64,000 bases of DNA from Sipunculus nudus (GCA_026874595.1 CM049307.1:98146330-98210329); one strand, 5' to 3'; shown: positions 21,791 through 35,802, counted from the stretch's first letter. A program made the numbers and translations. The notes: generated by a model from the sequence alone, not told the origin.

Positions 21791-23430
21791 GCTTAAAGTG
21801 TGCACGTATGACGGTAAGTTGGGGACAATTGGATTAGGGTGTATGGCAGTTGGGATGTGTGCCGAGAGTGATTAGAGTAATCTTTGCTAATCAGTAAGTA
21901 CACACCTGAAGCGGGTCCCGCCGCGGTGGCCAATGACCATGTTACCGATGACCAGTCCATCGGAGCAGTAAGCTCCGTCTACTCCTGTGTGACAGTTCTC
22001 GAGTTGTCCTTTCACTATAAAATCTCCGCACTTTCACCACGACAAACTATTTTATTTCAATTTTATATATCAAAACCAATTAAGATAAGAAATTATAATG
22101 AAAATATACGACTGCTCTTGCGCTGATATTCCTGTTTCCCGTGGTAAACGAAATAACTTTTCCCTAACAGTTTTTAGCAATTTTCTCGAAACGACAATTC
22201 AACAGACTCCCAAATGTAGAGTTTTCAAATTTTGCATATACGTTTGTGCACATGCAATCAGAAAAGGGGTTTTTTTTTTTATCGATATCTGTTTTAGTTT
22301 AGAGGTTACACTTTTTTTAAATAATATGGATTGTTTGTATCATCCTTTTAAAATTTGAAATTCGATAGTAAAAAAAAGGATATAAATACATTATAACAAA
22401 ACAGCTTGGATATATCTGTATATTCTTTCATATGATGCTATTTTTACATACATACCATTTGCGAATCGTGAGATATATCGCTTTAATATGGATTTTAAAG
22501 TTAAATTAAACTAAGGTAGTTTGACGATCATTAGACCTTAAGTTAAATTAACAAGAATGCCCTTCAAGTTTCTAGCCATGCAAGCTGGTCCGATTCGAAT
22601 TGGCTCCCAAATTCAGCAGTATGATTGGAATTCTGCTGTATAGGTAATTCCCATGCCCCTAGGATAGCAGATCCATTACGAAAATTTTAGTGAATGGTAG
22701 GTTGTCATGATAATAAGATAACACTGATCTTATTAATCCAATTAAACTGCGTCCAGATTCTTTTACGTATGAAACGATTTGGAGTTTAAAAAATGCGATC
22801 AATAACACTACTGGAAGGTGAAAGCAAAAAATGCAAATAAAAAGCTTACGGCTGGGATTATTTAAAACTTTTACATTGAAATAGAATTTAACATTTAAAT
22901 GTTTTCAATTAAAAGGTTCCGAGGAAAAAACATCCTAAAATGTGCTTCAGAAGTTCAGAAAAACGGCAAGTCCCTAGCCTTTAAGGCATAGCGTGACATT
23001 TCTCTTTTTTTCTATAGCCTGATTTCTCTTTTTACTCCAGTGTACCACCAAGAATAAAATATTTTCATAGGAAAACCCCACAACTTCTCCGGCGTATTGA
23101 TCCCGCGCTATACACAGGCGGGAATAAGTTTACCGCCGGGAGAAATATAGTCATTCATGCGGCTTGAAGCCTTTTTTTCAAACACTTCTTGACTATCACA
23201 TATGGCTGCGGGGACAGGGCGACACATTCCTAACTATAAGTAAGTAGTATGAGCCTTAGAGGTGCTTTATCAAGGCGGACGACGCAGAGGAGATCTCGGC
23301 TCTTACACTTTTTACCAAAACGACCTTTTCCAGCGGTTACCATGTCCCAGGTCTGTATTTATAATTCTTCCACAAGAAAGGTCTTTTTTATACTTAAACT
23401 ATATAAAATGCTGGTCCGATCACCTACAAG
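21791..23430. other. Intergenic DNA
   Basis: AT-rich sequence with small open frames (21884-22126, 22098-22358 and 23249-23455, plus) with no recognised motif. Nothing else seen. Confidence 0.5.
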
Positions 23431-23435
23431 TCCGT

Positions 23436-23640
23436 TGTTACGACCCATAATGTAATAACCGGCCCATAATGTAATAACGGCCCATATTGTAATAAAAACG
23501 ACCCATAATGTAATAATAGCCCATAATGTAATAAAAATGGCCCATATTGTAATAAACATACCTTGCCCATATTGTAATAAAATCGCAAGTGGGTAAAACA
23601 GCCCATATTGTAATAAAATCGCAGGTGGGTAAAACGGCCA
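23436..23640 (+). repeat. Left arm of the foldback element (tandem CCCATAATGTAATAA units)
   Basis: About ten units on CCCATAATGTAATAA or CCCATATTGTAATAA with 3-6-bp linkers (GG, CGG, AAACGA), plus two longer spacers containing GTGGGTAAAAC. The minus-strand frames here (23359-23657, peptides rich in ITLWAV or YYIMGR) are by-products of the repeat. Confidence 0.9.
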
Positions 23641-24041
23641 ATAATTTTATAAATCAAATTTCATGCAAATTAACCTAGACAATTCAAATATTGAATTTCT
23701 CGTGACACGAATGTGTAAGTGAACATACAAGTATGAAAAAGCACTGGATTACATAATGACTAACTGTTTAAAACGGTGACCAAGCTAATATGAGCGAAAT
23801 ACGGCCATGATTTATGTTTATCCTTTTGTTGAATCAGTGTTTAAATAGAGTAATAAAGTATTTAAACAAAATAATATTATATATATATATATACGGCTGC
23901 AGTATTTTGGCTTCTGAAAAACCCCAACAAAAAAAACACGTATTGAATGAATTTTGGGTTTGCTGAAAACACTTTAATATTTCTTCTGGCTACATTTCTA
24001 GGATTTATTTAAGCGCCTGGGTCCATTAAATCTAATACACG

Positions 24042-24094
<53 letters not shown>
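24042..24094. repeat. (TA)n(GT)n compound microsatellite
   Basis: About 14 TA units (24042-24070) followed by 12 GT units (24071-24094), inside the foldback element. Confidence 0.95.
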
Positions 24095-24530
24095 AAATAT
24101 TTTGTCAATTTTTACAGATTAAATATACAAACTCATTATCGATACATTTTAATGTATTTTAATTCTTTTGAGATATAAATGAAACTTTAAATTCCAGTGC
24201 GTATTGCTCAATGTAACATAGAGAATATTTTATATGATCTCTCGAAACCTCCCGAGATTTAGAAATTATAAATGTAGGTACTGCTGCAATTTTTTGGTGC
24301 CCATATATGCATTGGTTAAGATGTCTTAGGTCAATATGTATAACACGTCGCATAGATTGAGAGCTTTCAACACACGTATTTGAAGTTAAAACCTGGGTGC
24401 GTCATTCGTGCGATTCAAGAGTTTACAATTTAATTAAAAGAAAAAAATAGCCTAAACAACAAAACAATTTGAAAATTCCGGTTTCTGTGTTCTAGAGGGA
24501 GAGCATAGGGCTCAGAGCCGGGAGATTCAG

Positions 24531-24563
24531 GGGGGGGGGGGGGACCCGGTTTGAGCCAGGTTA

Positions 24564-24614
<51 letters not shown>
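24531..24614. repeat. G12 run and (ATT)n microsatellite
   Basis: A poly-G run (24531-24543) followed by GACCCGGTTTGAGCC, then about 16 ATT units (24565-24614). The GTTTGAGCC string preceded by GCATAGGGCTCAGAGCC recalls degenerate tRNA-like SINE sequence, but I cannot support a SINE. Confidence 0.8.
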
Positions 24615-24616
<2 letters not shown>

Positions 24617-24774
24617 TTAAGTGTATGAAAATACGATTTTTTTTATTCAATTGTGAACCATGGTTTCATTAAGGTTAGTAACAGGTTCATGGGGAGGGTA
24701 TGGGAGGGGACAGGATATTAAGTAAATGACACTGAGCGTCTGCCCTGTCATTCTTGAGCTTAAACATATGTTAT

Positions 24775-25056
24775 TACAATATAAATATGTTATTACAATA
24801 TGGGCCGTTTTTCCCACTTTCCGTTTTATTACAATATGGGTAGGGTATGATTATTACAATATGGGTCGTTTTTATTACAGTATGGGCCGTTATTACAATA
24901 TGGGGCGTTTTTTATTACATTATGGGCCGTTATTACAGTATGGGCCAGTTTTATTACAATATGGGCAGGGTATGATTATTACATTACGGGTCGTTTTTAT
25001 TACAATATGGGCCGTTATTACAGTATGGGCCGGTTATTACATTATGGGTCGTAACA
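24775..25056 (+). repeat. Right arm of the foldback element (tandem TTATTACAATATGGGC units)
   Basis: About fourteen units on TTATTACAATATGGG(C/T), the reverse complement of the left-arm unit, with a GGTATGATTATTACA variant near 24843 and 24967. The plus-strand frame at 24726-25136 (136 codons) is a by-product. Confidence 0.9.
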
Positions 25057-25310
25057 TCCGTGTCACACCTCCCGGGAATCTAAGTTTTGTTCAGTGTATG
25101 GGGACAATGTCAGTGCTGTGCCTCTACTCCAACTGATCTACCATTACCATAGTCGATCAATGATATTGGTTTCATTTTTGTTATTATAAAAACACTAAGA
25201 AGCAGGACAAAAAAAAAAGCGCTGTAATGAAACAATTAAAGCATCCTTTTTAAATAGATCATTGAATGTAAACGGGCTGCTATGTGGACTTATACACAAG
25301 TTCATTCGTT

Positions 25311-26883
<1,573 letters not shown>

Positions 26884-26885
26884 TA

Positions 26886-28747
26886 CACTCTAAAAACTGA
26901 TTGTTCAAACATTTGACCATTTTGGTTGGTTGAAATGATATAAGTAGATTTAACAACACATTTGTGTCAGCAGAGGATCGTGACTTAGGTACCGTAATGC
27001 ATATTCAGATAGGGAGTATGACCAAATTAATGTTTCGATAATTTATGTACATTTATATGGAGTATCATGTAGATATTAGCGTGAGAACTTTGGTTATTGA
27101 GCACACGTGTCTAGTTGTTAATTTCAGTACAGTTTAATTCTGTTGGAGCCGGCTCAGTTCGGCGGTACCTATAGAAACGATTGTTTGTTGTAGACTTCAA
27201 AGGATGTGCACCTGTTTACCGGTAGTTTGGTTTTCTTATGGTTTTGTCTCTAGAGGCGTGTCCATATAAAGATTCATGTAATAATTGGCAGTCGGCATAA
27301 TAAGAAGTGTTGATTGGCAAGAAGACGGTCAGGAATTTTGACGTCAACAAGCATATATAAGACGCGATTAAGACAGAATTCAGTGGGCCAGTTCGTGTAG
27401 CCTGATGATATATGCAGTCAGGGATAGGTCTGCTTGTATCACAGTTTAGACAGCTGATGTCTGCTTACTTTAAGCGTAGATTGTCCGTATCTGAGGAAGG
27501 CCAAGGTGATTTGTTTTAAATGGACTTCAGAGCGAGTTTCGCATTTTGCTGACAAACCGCTTCCAGGAACAGATCGAGGACATCATTTAAACGCATAACT
27601 GTGGAGGTAATGGATATCGCTGTGTATTCGGTTACCAAGAGCTTGATTATTCCAAGAGACATCAGCTGTGAAATGCATTGACTTTATGTCAAGGTAGAAT
27701 CGGCTATGCGCTAATTATTGAGTACTGCATGAACTGTGCCTTGAGAGTGAAACCAGTAGGGCTGTTGGTGGTCGGAGCTCCGTGTATCTAAAGGTGTACT
27801 GATTGCACTGTGAACACGACGCGAACAAACAATGAGCCGGGCAGCGCAACATTCCGATATCACGTGTGTCATGTGATCAGTAGAAGTGTAAACAAGGGGA
27901 TACTCTGTGCACTGTGGTTAACGGACTTGATGGTTGTGTCTGTGATTATAATCGAACTTTTATGATCATCAGTGCTTGCATATGCGCCTCTCTAGAGAAA
28001 CGTAAGTGTATGTTTTCTTGAATATATTGATTTGCTTTTGTTAACTCATGTCTTATTTAACCTCTTGGAGTGTACGTATGCATGAGTTTAAGCCAGTTGC
28101 GTGACAATTGGTTATTTATACAAACTCGTTGGTCATGCACTTACCGAAACCCAATTTTAGTAATTTTCCCAATTTGTATTGATTGCATATATTTAACCAA
28201 TTTAATTGTACGAGTTAAAAGATTCATTGATTTTACCATCATTTTCGTCATTTTAACCAGTTGATAGCACTGACCCAACAGATTGGTTAGTTTCACATCA
28301 GACACAAACGTTTTCCTGATCAATTGCAAGTGGGGCAAGCTTTACTGGCTGAGGGGCAGTCGTCCTACCTGTATACGAGCAGTCACGACCGGGCGGAAAA
28401 TGTGCTTCCCCCATAAAACCCGGACCAAAGCAACCCGAATCTGAAGACTGGCTTGTAAAAAGACTTCCACCCAATCCAGAGAATAAAACAACTGAAAAAG
28501 GTAGTGAAAGTAGCAGTGCACATAACTGGTTGATATGACCAATTTCTTTTCTGATTTAACCGAATTATCTAATGATAGATTATTCAAGATATTGGTAAAA
28601 CACACCAAAACTAGTTAGTTAATATGTAATCAATCTAGCTTAGTTATAAATTCAACCAATATATTGGTTGGACACATATCTACCAACTAGATTTATTAAA
28701 AATAAAAACAATATATTGGTCATTTCAAACAATCTGTTTTTAGAGTG
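26886..28747. mobile_element. TIR DNA transposon flanked by TA, non-autonomous
   Basis: A 1862-bp element whose ends are inverted copies of about 25 bp. The left end is CACTCTAAAAACTGATTGTT (from 26886) and the complement of the right end is CACTCTAAAAACAGATTGTT (to 28747). TA flanks both sides (26884-26885 and 28748-28749), a TA target duplication as in mariner-like and some other superfamilies. The right half is rich in TTGGTTAG and ACCAATATATTGG strings. No transposase is visible, and frames at 28070-28608 are short and unrecognised. It contains a CRE-TATA promoter-like pair at 27339-27361. Confidence 0.65.
27339..27361 (+). promoter_or_regulatory. CRE plus TATA-box core promoter candidate
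   Basis: A perfect CRE palindrome TGACGTCA (27339-27346) lies 7 bp upstream of TATATAAG (27354-27361), with initiator-like TCAGTG about 25 bp further on (27380-27385). A donor-like GTAAGTGTATG follows at about 28000, preceded by AAAC, so a non-coding first exon of about 620 bp is conceivable. No coding frame opens in that interval. The spacing is what a CRE-dependent promoter would show, but transcription is not demonstrated. Confidence 0.35.
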
Positions 28748-28749
28748 TA

Positions 28750-29040
28750 GCTAATTGATTAGGTGGAAATGGTGCTATTCGCCGATCGTACAGTTTTGTT
28801 TTCAGATGTCATAACTGCATAGCCCTGGTAAATTAACACGATGATCGCCAGAATCTGGGTATCGTCATATTGCATAAATAATATTTAAAAATATATTTTT
28901 ATTTACTTCTGAACAGATGTTTAAGAAAATATATGTAGAAATCTCAGAAAATTTACAAGGACGTGATTTTTGTTTAACTATTTATGTTTTCTCCCTAAAA
29001 AATCTCTCAACCAAAGAGCAATACATTGGTTCTGGATTAT
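28750..29040. other. Intergenic DNA
   Basis: Nothing recognised between the TIR element and the CA-rich array. Confidence 0.5.
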
Positions 29041-29490
29041 CACACACACACACCATCACACCTTCACACACACCATCACACCGTCACAAACACACATTAT
29101 CACACACACCATCACATCGTCACACACATTATCACACACACATACCATTACACCGTCAAACCATCACACACATACGGTCAAACACATACCATCACACACA
29201 GACGTCCATCACACACAACATCACATCGTCACACACACCGTCACACCCTCACACACACACCGTCACAAACACACCATCACACGCACATTACACTGTCACA
29301 CACACCATCACACACAAACGCTCCATCACACACACCATCACATCGTCATATACAAACCGTCACACCGTCACACACACGATCCATTGTCAGACACACCATC
29401 ACACACACCATCCAACACACCATCACACACACAGACGCTCCATCACACAAACCATCACATCTTCGTCGTCACACACACCGTCAAACACAT
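29041..29490 (+). repeat. CA-rich array of CACACACCATCACA-type units
   Basis: About 450 bp made almost only of A, C and T on the plus strand, built from CACACACCATCACAC and variants with CGTCACAC, CACATTATCAC and ACGCTCCATCAC. Spacing is irregular, so it is a degenerate minisatellite grown from (CA)n. The three overlapping histidine/threonine-rich open frames (28917-29550) exist because the plus strand almost lacks stop codons. They are not genes. Confidence 0.9.
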
Positions 29491-30502
29491 TCCATTGAAA
29501 ACTTTTTGTACAAAATATTGATAGAATTTACTTTCTGGTGTCAAAATTGACCGCAGTTGGAGCGGTTGCCGGATTCAGATAGTTTGTACTGTCACGAATA
29601 AGTCTCTTTTTTTAACTCGGTTTGATAGCTCTGCCATTCTATACATTCATTGCGTCGTTAGTGCTGAAAAAAAAGAAAAAAAAAAAATGAAAAATATCCA
29701 CAGCTATTTCTCATCTATTTACCCCCTTGCATGCATGTTTATACATAATCTCATCTTGCAGATTATTAAAATACCCGGGCTTCCTCTTCACGTAGTTTTA
29801 TAATATTCTGATAGAGGCCTGGGCTCTGAACGTAAAATCAGCGAACTGTCATTTCCAATTAAGAGATCAAAGTCACATCAAACCCAGGCCTGGGACAAAC
29901 GCTTTTCGCAGAATGCACATTGTTAATCAGTAATGAGGAACACAGATGTATTTTACTAATTATATTATTATAACCAATTATACAGAGCCTTGATAAGAAT
30001 TTACATAATCAAAATCCATCACTTCGTTCTTGACATTAGGAGCATGTAAAGTATTGATGTTATCACTCTTACATCTGGATAAAGTGCAGACATTACAAAC
30101 ACGTAAAATATTAATCTGTTTTCTTGAGATTTCACAAATAGAAAATGGGAATTCAGCTTACATTAGATTAGCTGAGGATACAAATATTCCTGTCACTATT
30201 GCTAGAAATATATATTAACATGAAAATTTTGCAGGTGTTTCTAAAGCATTCATTTTAGCCAATTGAGAACATTGAATCAAAAACTACCAAACAAGTTACG
30301 GTTCATATGTCGTAATCGGTTCCAATCGTTCTTTAGAATTTTAAATGTTTAGGTGTTTGGAGTGGCCAATGTTTACGAAGTTCAGTGATAAGTGCAACTG
30401 GTTTAGTGCCTCATGGCTTCCTGCGGAAAAAACGGACCAATTCCGACTTTTGTATACAACTGTATACAAACTGCAATACAACATTTCTAATCCATAGTTA
30501 GT
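29491..30502. other. Intergenic DNA
   Basis: AT-rich with an A-run near 29667-29690. The plus frame at 30030-30218 has no recognised motif. No other feature. Confidence 0.5.
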
Positions 30503-32880
30503 TTGTTCATTATTCAGGGTCTAGAGTATTCAATGTTTATTGTGGTCATCATACAGGGTTTAGAGTATTCAATGTTTATTCTTTTCATCAATCAGGGTTT
30601 AGAGTATTCAATGTTTATTATGTTCATCATTCAGGGTTTAGAGTATTCAATGTTTATTATGTTCATCAATCAGGGTTTAGAGTATTCAATGTTTATTATG
30701 TTCATCAATCAGGTTATAGAGTATTCAATGTTTATTATGTTCATCAATCAGTGTTTAGAGTATTGTATGTTTATTCTGTTTATCAATCAGGGTTTAGAGT
30801 ATTCAATGTTTATTATGTTCATCAATCAGGTTATAGAGTATTCAATGTTTATTATGTTCATCAATCAGTGTTTAGAGTATTGTATGTTTATTCTGTTCAT
30901 CATTCAGGGTTTAGAGTATTCAATGTTTATTCTTTTCATCAATCAGGGTTTAGAGTATTCAATGTTTATTCTGTTCATAAATCAGGGTTTAGAGTATTCA
31001 ATTTCTATTTTGTTCATCAATCAGGGTTTAGTGTATTCATATTTTATTCTGTTCATCAATCAGGGTTTAGAGAATTCATTGTTTATTGCGGTCATCATAC
31101 AGAGTTTAGAGTATTCAATGTTTATTCTGTTCATCAATCAGGGTTTAGAGTATTCAATGTTTATTATGTTCATCAATCAGGTTATAGAGTATTCAATGTT
31201 TATTATGTTCATCAATCAGTGTTTAGAGTATTGTATGTTTATTCTGTTTATCAATCAGGGTTTAGAGTATTCAATGTTTATTATGTTCATCAATCAGGTT
31301 ATAGAGTATTCAATGTTTATTATGTTCATCAATCAGTGTTTAGAGTATTGTATGTTTATTCTGTTCATCATTCAGGGTTTAGAGTATTCAATGTTTATTC
31401 TTTTCATCAATCAGGGTTTAGAGTATTCAATGTTTATTCTGTTCATAAATCAGGGTTTAGAGTATTCAATTTCTATTTTGTTCATCAATCAGGGTTTAGT
31501 GTATTCATATTTTATTCTGTTCATCAATCAGGGTTTAGAGAATTCATTGTTTATTGCGGTCATCATACAGGGTTTAGAGTATTCAATGTTTATTCTGTTC
31601 ATCATTCAGGGTTTAAAGTATTCAATGTTTATTCGGTTCTTCAATCAGGGTTTAGAGTATTCAATGTTTATTCTGTTCTTCAATCAGGGTTTAGAGTATT
31701 CAATGTTTATTCTGTTCATCAATCAGGGTTTAGAGTATTCAATGTTTGTTGTAGTCATCATACAGGGTTTAGAGTATTCAATGTTTATTCTGTTCATCAT
31801 TCAGGGTTTAAAGTATTCAATGTTTGTTGTGGTCATCATACAGGGTTAAGAGTATTCAATGTTTATTCTGTTCATCATTCAGGGTTTAAAGTATTCAATG
31901 TTTATTCGGTTCTTCAATCAGGGTTTAGAGTATTCAATGTTTATTCTGTTCTTCAATCAGGGTTTAGAGTATTCAATGTTTATTCTGTTCATCAATCAGG
32001 GTTTAGAGTATTCATTGTTTGTTGTAGTCATCATACAGGGTTTAGAGTATTCAATGTTTATTCTGTTCATCATTCAGGGTTTAAAGTATTCAATGTTTGT
32101 TGTGGTCATCATACAGGGTTAAGAGTATTCAATGTTTATTCTGTTCATCATTCAGGGTTTAGAGTATTCAATGTTTGTTGTGGTCATCATACAGGGTTTA
32201 GAGTATTCAATGTTTATTCTGTTCATCAATCAGGGTTTAGATTATTCAATGTTTATTCTGTATATCATTCAGGGTTTAGACTATTCAATGTTTGTTGTGG
32301 TCATCATACAGGGTTTAGAGTATTCAATAATTATTCAGTTCATCATTCAGGGTTTAGAGTATTCAATGTGTATTGTGGTCATCATACAAGGTTTAGAGCA
32401 TTCAATGTTTATTCTGTTAATAAGTTATGTTTTAGAGTATTCAATGTTTATTCTGTTCATCATTCAAGGTTGAGAGTATTCAAATTTATTGTGTTCCTAA
32501 TTCAGGGTTCAGAGTATTCAATGTTTATTCTGTTCATCAATCAGGGTTTAGAGTATTCAATGTTTATTCTGTTTATCAAGCAGGGTTAGAGTATTCAATG
32601 TTAATTGTGGTCTTCATACAGGGTTTAGAGTATTCAATGTTTATTCTGTTCATCATTCAGGGTTTAGAGTATTCAATGTGTATTGTGGTCATCATACAGG
32701 GTTTAGAGCATTCAATGTTTATTCTGTTCATAAGTCATGTTTCAGAGTATTCAATGTTTATTCTGTTCATCATTCAAGGTTTAGAGTATTCAAATTTATT
32801 GTGTTCCTAATTCAGGGGTTAGAGTTTTCAATGTTTATTGTGTTTATTATTCAATATCTGGAGTGTTTAATGTTTTAGGC
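30503..32880 (+). repeat. 39-bp satellite, about 61 units, with higher-order periods
   Basis: Tandem units containing AGGGTTTAGAGTATTCAATG and TTTATTCTGTTCATCAATC. The 39-bp unit is divisible by 3, so long frames stay open (30503-31849 with 13-residue repeats like MFILFINQGLEYS, and 30751-32589 in another frame). Variant units mark higher-order structure. The GGTTATAGA variant recurs at 30712, 30829, 31180 and 31297, giving a nested 117-bp (3-unit) step and a 468-bp (12-unit) period. A second block has a 273-bp (7-unit) period (31586 versus 31859). The last few hundred bases are more diverged, as at a satellite edge. Confidence 0.95.
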
Positions 32881-34734
32881 GATTATGTTTAGAAAGTTCG
32901 TTATTAATGGTATTTAGCTTTGAGTGTTTTCTGTGCTTAGCGCGTTCATTGTTCAAAGACCTTTTGAGTTTGACCGCTGTCTGTATCCTTATGCATTTTT
33001 ATACTATAAAGGTTCTTTTATATATTTTACATTTCTTTGTTTTTTTTTTATGTGGTCGACTTACTTTTCTCATACTTAACGATCAAGACATAAACATACC
33101 GCCTTAAAAAAGTAGGCATGGAGCGAAGAAGCCGTGTATAGCACACTAGAGCCTTAAATGTCTGCCTGGGGATATAATTCTTACTTGGGCCGTTTGAGGG
33201 ACCATGGCATTTATGTCACATGTTATAATGGGGGGCACATTGAAGTCTCTTTGATATTGGTAGAACAGCTGCCAGTCGGGTCTTTAGCTTTATCGGTCTC
33301 TTAACATAATTTGTTTCTGCCCTCAATTCGTCTGTGCCAACCCTTATATTACCATTTCTATCCATGCTAACTGCCGTTTGATCCTTGATAACGTAATGTT
33401 CAATTTAGATCTAGTGAATTAATACGCGGCAGCATACAAAGAAATCCGGTGTCTGTGCATCAGACATTATACCGGACCCTCCAAAGATGTTTAGCTCACA
33501 AGGCATGCTGTCGGGTCTGGTGTAGTATACAAGAATTAACCGTGTCCAAAGAATGCCACCGATTCTTTCATGTAGGTTTTATCGCCGGCGTTCGATAAAC
33601 GCAGAGACCGTCTTTGCTGACAATATGTCTCGCTCCATATCCTGCCAACTTAGCATTTTATGGCAGATCGCCAAAAGACGGCCTTTATCACCGAAGAGCA
33701 CGGGGATTTATTTCCAAGGGTGACAAGTTGCAGCCCTCATGTGGCCAGCCTCATAAAACCAAGACCAGCTGTCATTGTCCTGTCGCGATCCTCTTGATTC
33801 GAGAAGTTTGATGTTAAGAGCCATGTATTAAGTGTGTTAGTGACCTACTGACTGTTCAAGTTTATCGGTAATAAGAAAAAGGAGCGAGAAGCGGAGCCCG
33901 GCCTGTGATGTAGTTAATTTAAAGTGTGAGGTCCTAACTCTCCCAAAGTGCTGAAAAATGTGATTATGAACCAGTGAAAGTGAAAAGGCAGAGAAAGTGA
34001 AAGTAATGGATAAAGGAAGTCGGTATTACGAATGATCTATACTCGCTGGGGAGTTAATATAGGCAAGCTGCCAATATTCAAAATGCCTGAAGTTTACCCA
34101 TGGATGTTTCATAATGTATCGAAAGTTCAACCCAAATTATTATTTTTAGTCTTGGGGTACAAACGGATGTACACAACGCTATCTGCGTCACTTCTTCAAT
34201 AACAGAAATGCAAGCTGGGTACATATTTGCACCTGTCAGTTTATGTACCTAAATTTATCCTGCGATTTCGGCGTAACCGCATGGTCTTCATTTTCTGAAA
34301 AAAAAACTCTGACGCATGGGTCTTGATAATTAACGATGAGTACTGAAAAGTTACCGTTAAAGATTAAAACATAGGTTCATTCATAATTCTTTGGGGTTTT
34401 TTATACATTAATTGCACATATATGTATCCAGGTAGCTTTTCAGTGACGTTTCGTGGGTATTTTCAAAATGTTCGTCTTTTGTATACGATACTTTCAATCA
34501 TATAATCATACTTATGTAAGGACGATTCTTTGATACATTTTCCTGTGCAATTCATGGTTGTCCTCATATAAATGCCGTGCCAGAATAGCAAATGACCTTG
34601 AATTTGGGCAAATATATTGGTTAACATACAGGCAAGCATGGCCTTGTCTTAGAATTTAAAATGATAACCGGGGTAGAAAAAGACACATATACACATGTAC
34701 ACATATATGTTTATATGTATTATTCAGCGATTTA
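32881..34734. other. Intergenic DNA
   Basis: No gene, RNA or repeat recognised. Small plus frames at 32907-33107 and 33614-33811 lack motifs. Confidence 0.5.
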
Positions 34735-35578
34735 GGACTCGGACTTGGATTCGAATCCTGACTTCAGTCCATTTTTTATGGACTCGGACTTGGATTCGAG
34801 TCCTGACTCCAGTCCATTTTTTATGGACTCGGACTTGGATTCGAGTCCTGACTTCAGCCCATTTTTTATGGACTCAGACTTGGATTCGAGTCCTGACTCC
34901 AGTCCATTTTTTTATGGACGCGGACTTGGATTCGAGTCCTGACTCCAGTCCATTTTTTTATGGACTCGGACTTGGATTCGAGTCCTGACTCCAGTCCATT
35001 TTTTATGGACTCGGACTAGGATTCGAGTCCTGACTCCAGTCCATTTTTTATGGACTTGGACTTGGATTCGAGTCCTGACTCCAGTCCATTTTTTTTTGGA
35101 CTCGGACTTGGATTCGAGTCCTGACTCCAGTCCATTTTTTATGGACTCGGACTTGGATTCGAGTCCTGAATCAAGCCCATTTTTTATGGACTCGGACTTC
35201 GATTCGAGTCCTGACTCCAGTCTATTTTTTATGGACTCGGACTTCGATTCGAGTCCTGACTCCAGTCTATTTTTTATGGACTCGGACTTGGATTCGAGTC
35301 CTGACTCCAGTCCATTTTTTATGGACTCGGACTAAGATTCGAGTCCTGACTCCAGTCCATTATTTTATGGACTCGGACTTGGATTCGAGTCCTGACTCCA
35401 GTCCATTTTTTATGGACGCGGACTTGGATTCGAGTCCTGACTCCAGTCCATTTTTTATGGACGCGGACATGGTTTCGAGTCCTGACTCCAGTCCATATTT
35501 TATGGACTCGGACTTCGATTCGAGTCCTGACTCCAGTCCATTTTTTATGGACTCGGAATTGAACTCGAGGCTTCTATA
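34735..35578 (+). repeat. 45-bp satellite with dyad-symmetric units, about 19 copies
   Basis: Each unit holds GGACTCGGACTTGGATTCGA, GTCCTGACTCCAGTCC and a T-rich spacer ending TATG. Inside the unit GGACTCG and CGAGTCC are inverted around 10 nt, and GGACTGGAGTC pairs with GACT/GAGTCC elements, so single strands can form serial hairpins. The unit length is 45 bp (46 where the T-run gains a base), giving a 15-residue open-frame repeat (MDSDLDSSPDSSPFF) that shifts frame at T-run changes. The acidic protein look is a by-product. Confidence 0.95.
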
Positions 35579-35802
35579 ACTGGACTTGTACCCGGTTTCA
35601 AATCCAAGGACCCGTGAAATAAGACCGGGCCCATTTCGAGTCTTATAGAAAATATACACATGTTGCATACTACACATATTACTGCCACAGAATATTACAG
35701 AATAATAATACTGTGTATACCAAGCTCTGTATAGTGTGATGAATGTAATTAACTTTTATAGTTAAACCATGTTTTAACAAACTTAAAAGTGTTATATAAT
35801 AT

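Larger units (their letters stand above)
23436..25056. mobile_element. Foldback TIR DNA transposon with minisatellite arms
   Basis: A 1621-bp element bounded by TCCGT direct repeats (23431-23435 and 25057-25061). The ends are inverted copies starting TGTTACGACCCATAATGTAA. The left arm (23436-23640) and right arm (about 24775-25056) are arrays of 17-22-bp units on GGCCCATAWTGTAATAA, and the right arm is the reverse complement of the left, including its outermost 30 bp or so. The 1.1-kb centre holds TA, GT and ATT microsatellites and no transposase. TGT...ACA ends with a 5-bp duplication recall Ginger-type elements, while tandem-repeat arms are typical of Foldback elements. The superfamily is unresolved. 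Confidence 0.8.

Noticed and set aside
28917-29550. Histidine/threonine-rich protein
   Set aside because: Three overlapping frames across CA-rich DNA that lacks stop codons on one strand.
30503-32810. Open frames of 448 and 612 codons (MFILFINQGLEYS-type repeats) as a repeat protein
   Set aside because: They lie entirely in a 39-bp satellite. Two different plus frames are open at once, there is no non-repetitive terminus, and frame survival follows from a unit length divisible by 3.
34695-35677. Acidic MDSDLDSSPDSSPFF repeat protein
   Set aside because: 45-bp satellite translated. The frame shifts at T-run length changes, with no promoter or unique flanks.
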